This document shows positions 62,482 through 64,000 of a stretch of 64,000 bases of DNA, in pieces. The stretch covers positions 254,165 to 318,164 of the forward strand of contig CAJJDO010000053.1 of NCBI GenBank assembly GCA_905183005.1, read 5' to 3'. This DNA comes from Paramecium pentaurelia. Lineage: Eukaryota; Ciliophora; Oligohymenophorea; Peniculida; Parameciidae. The stretch's first letter is position 1. Every line of letters begins with the position of its first letter. Position numbers and translations under genes: made by a program. The notes under the pieces are model-generated. The model did not search any database. It had not been told where the DNA came from and worked only from the letters and a program-made list of their open reading frames with translations.

Positions 62482-63254
62482 TCAAACCTTCCTTTGCTTA
62501 TCAAAAAGAGAGGTTACACACCTTTTTATCTATGAGCGGTTACTTCCAATTAATAACCACCAAGGACATCCTATGATTTAATATGAGATCTTTTTATTCC
62601 AATTCTTTAATTTATACTTTGATTTAACATTAACTTTAAATTAAAAAATTATTTATTAATTTGAAGCATTTTCATCGTTGCATCCTATTTCATTAAACTT
62701 GAGCACTTCAATATAACTATATTCTGGATCAACATCTGTCTCTCTAGTAGTAGTAGTAGGATTGGTGGATTTATGAAAAATCTATCATTATTATCCAACA
62801 CTTTTTTACATTTCCAATTTTGTTTAGAACTAAATGCTATTTTTGGTTTCATTTTAATACATATCTTAAGATTGATTCTTATCCCGTCATACCAATGACC
62901 AATAGGTACCTTCTAGCCTTATTTTATTGTCTCCTTGTTTTTTTCAAAAGTGATTTTCTGGTTTTATTTATTATTTAGTAAAATCTGTATTCTCACTTTA
63001 GCCTTATTGAGCATTAGGAGGAATAAAGGGTATACTTATGTATTTGTTTTTTTTGACTATTTACTCTTAAATATTAGATTTTTTTGAATGATTCACTTGA
63101 CCATCAGAATTAGGTTTTTCCTTCTTCTACATTTATAGCAAATGTCTCTGGATAGAGAAGAAATCAATACTCAGAATCTACAAATCTACTCCCCTTAAAA
63201 CTCATAGTAGTTTGATCTGAAAACTGTACTTCCAAAATTTTGATTTTTGTTCAT
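62482..63254 (-). pseudogene. decayed hydrophilic gene
   Basis: Four minus-strand pieces follow each other in the right order. They are MNKNQNFGSTVF from ATG 63254; a 62-codon frame 63132-62944 (MQKKEKPNSDGQVNHSKK, then YISIPFIPPNAQQG); a third frame with GHWYDGIRINLK; and a fourth (STNPTTTTRETDVDPEYSY) ending at TGA 62482. One junction falls in a T run, where single-base slips are common. Normal introns do not reconcile the frames. The gene was probably intact in the recent past; the family is unknown. The 250 bp to the right (63255-63504) show no coding. Confidence 0.45.
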
Positions 63255-63504
63255 CTTATTAAAAGATCACTTAATGGCACTCAAATAAGCCTTATAAGTT
63301 TTAAGTTCTAGGCTAAAATACAGTTAGATTTGTATACTCTTTCGACAGTTAGTAAATGGATGATGATTAGATTTTATTCAATTTCAGATAAGTTATCGTA
63401 TCATTCAAGTCCCAATTATTTACTCTTTGGAATATAAATCCTTCTTTTTTTGCTTCTATATACAAAAGCCAGATAATATACTATATAGTTAATTATATAA
63501 ACTA

Positions 63505-64000
63505 TCAATCCTTTTAAGTAATCCATTCCAATAATGTGCCATTATCCCATCTCCCTCTGTGTTCTTCACCTTTTTCATCAACAACTGAACCGAGCCCATG
63601 TTGTTTACCGTCGTGCCACTCTCCTACATATTTAGATCCATCAGCTATTAGTTTATTATACAAATTTACGCCAATCAAATGTTCCATAGCCCTGTTTCTT
63701 ATCATTCTGATAGGATCCTTTGTATCTTCTTCCATCTGCCCATTTAAACTCTCCTAGTCCATGCATTTTATTTTATCTCCATTATCCAATATATGTTCTT
63801 CCATCCCCCCAAACGTATGTCCCCATTCCATGTATTGCATTATCTAAGAATTCCCCCTCATAATATGATCCATCCGGCCATTTGAAAATCCCATGTCCTT
63901 CCTTTTTGCTTTAAATGTAAGCTCCTTTATAACTTGTACCATCTGGCCATATTTCATGTCCTAATCCATCTTACTTATCATCTTTCCAACTACCTTCATA
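63505..64000 (-). CDS. MORN-repeat protein, 3' part (cut by window edge)
   Basis: The visible 157 or so residues form six consecutive MORN repeats of about 23 residues and a partial seventh (for example YKGAYIQSKKEGHGIFKWPD, YIGQWRQNKMHGLGEFKWAD, YVGEWHDGKQHGLGS), ending TLLEWITQKD before TGA 63505. One 25-nt intron (63645-63669) falls inside the fifth repeat, and its removal restores the repeat as FDWPDGSK. MORN arrays dimerise or bind membranes and scaffold cortical and ciliary structures; many stand alone, while others follow a kinase or histone-methyltransferase domain. Because the 5' part lies outside the window, the full domain layout is unknown. Confidence 0.88.

Overview
The window looks like macronuclear DNA of a ciliate, most probably Paramecium. 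It is very AT-rich. Real genes read straight through TAA and TAG (as glutamine) and end only at TGA. They are interrupted by tiny GTA...TAG introns of 22-35 nt. I placed 39 such introns, and in every intact intron-bearing gene the spliced length is a whole number of codons. Most spacers between intact genes are tens to a few hundred bases. All gene models were read by hand with this code; no search was run, so family names rest on motifs recognised by eye.

Left part (1-20 kb) is gene-dense: a large secreted or membrane protein with one in-frame TGA (201-3359), a Ulp1/SENP protease, enkurin, a NOTUM/pectinacetylesterase-like protein that lacks its serine nucleophile, a class-3 aldehyde dehydrogenase with a tail anchor, a six-EF-hand protein, a decayed gene, a membrane hybrid histidine kinase, a small unknown protein, a protein kinase, a hydrophilic unknown protein and a PTB-type RNA-binding protein. 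Middle (20-31 kb): a TGA-riddled relic, the AP-2 alpha-adaptin gene, about 3.6 kb of non-coding DNA holding two more relics, a four-helix membrane protein, a small hydrophilic protein and the FACT subunit SSRP1/Pob3.

Right part (31-64 kb) is dominated by two giant minus-strand paralogues (31039-39281 and 49373-59135, about 2740 and 2790 residues). Each joins a VLIG/GBP-like GTPase domain to a Cys/His cluster and a C-terminal von Willebrand A domain with an intact MIDAS. Between them lie an ISCA2-like Fe-S assembly protein, an ABHD-type hydrolase, a protein kinase and a long decayed region. After the second copy come a 3R-MYB gene, another relic and the 3' part of a MORN-repeat gene cut by the window edge.

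The second giant gene carries a 498-bp TA-bounded insertion (57025-57522) that behaves exactly like an unexcised internal eliminated sequence (IES): removing it with one TA restores the frame and the paralogue's sequence. A single N at 58070 sits beside an 859-bp exact duplication that starts inside this element. A second N at 47431 separates two 1067-bp exact copies. Both duplications look like unmerged contig overlaps, not biology. The most novel items are the GTPase-VWA giant proteins, the retained IES with the assembly fork it seems to have caused, and the nonsense codon in the otherwise intact 1052-codon gene at the left.
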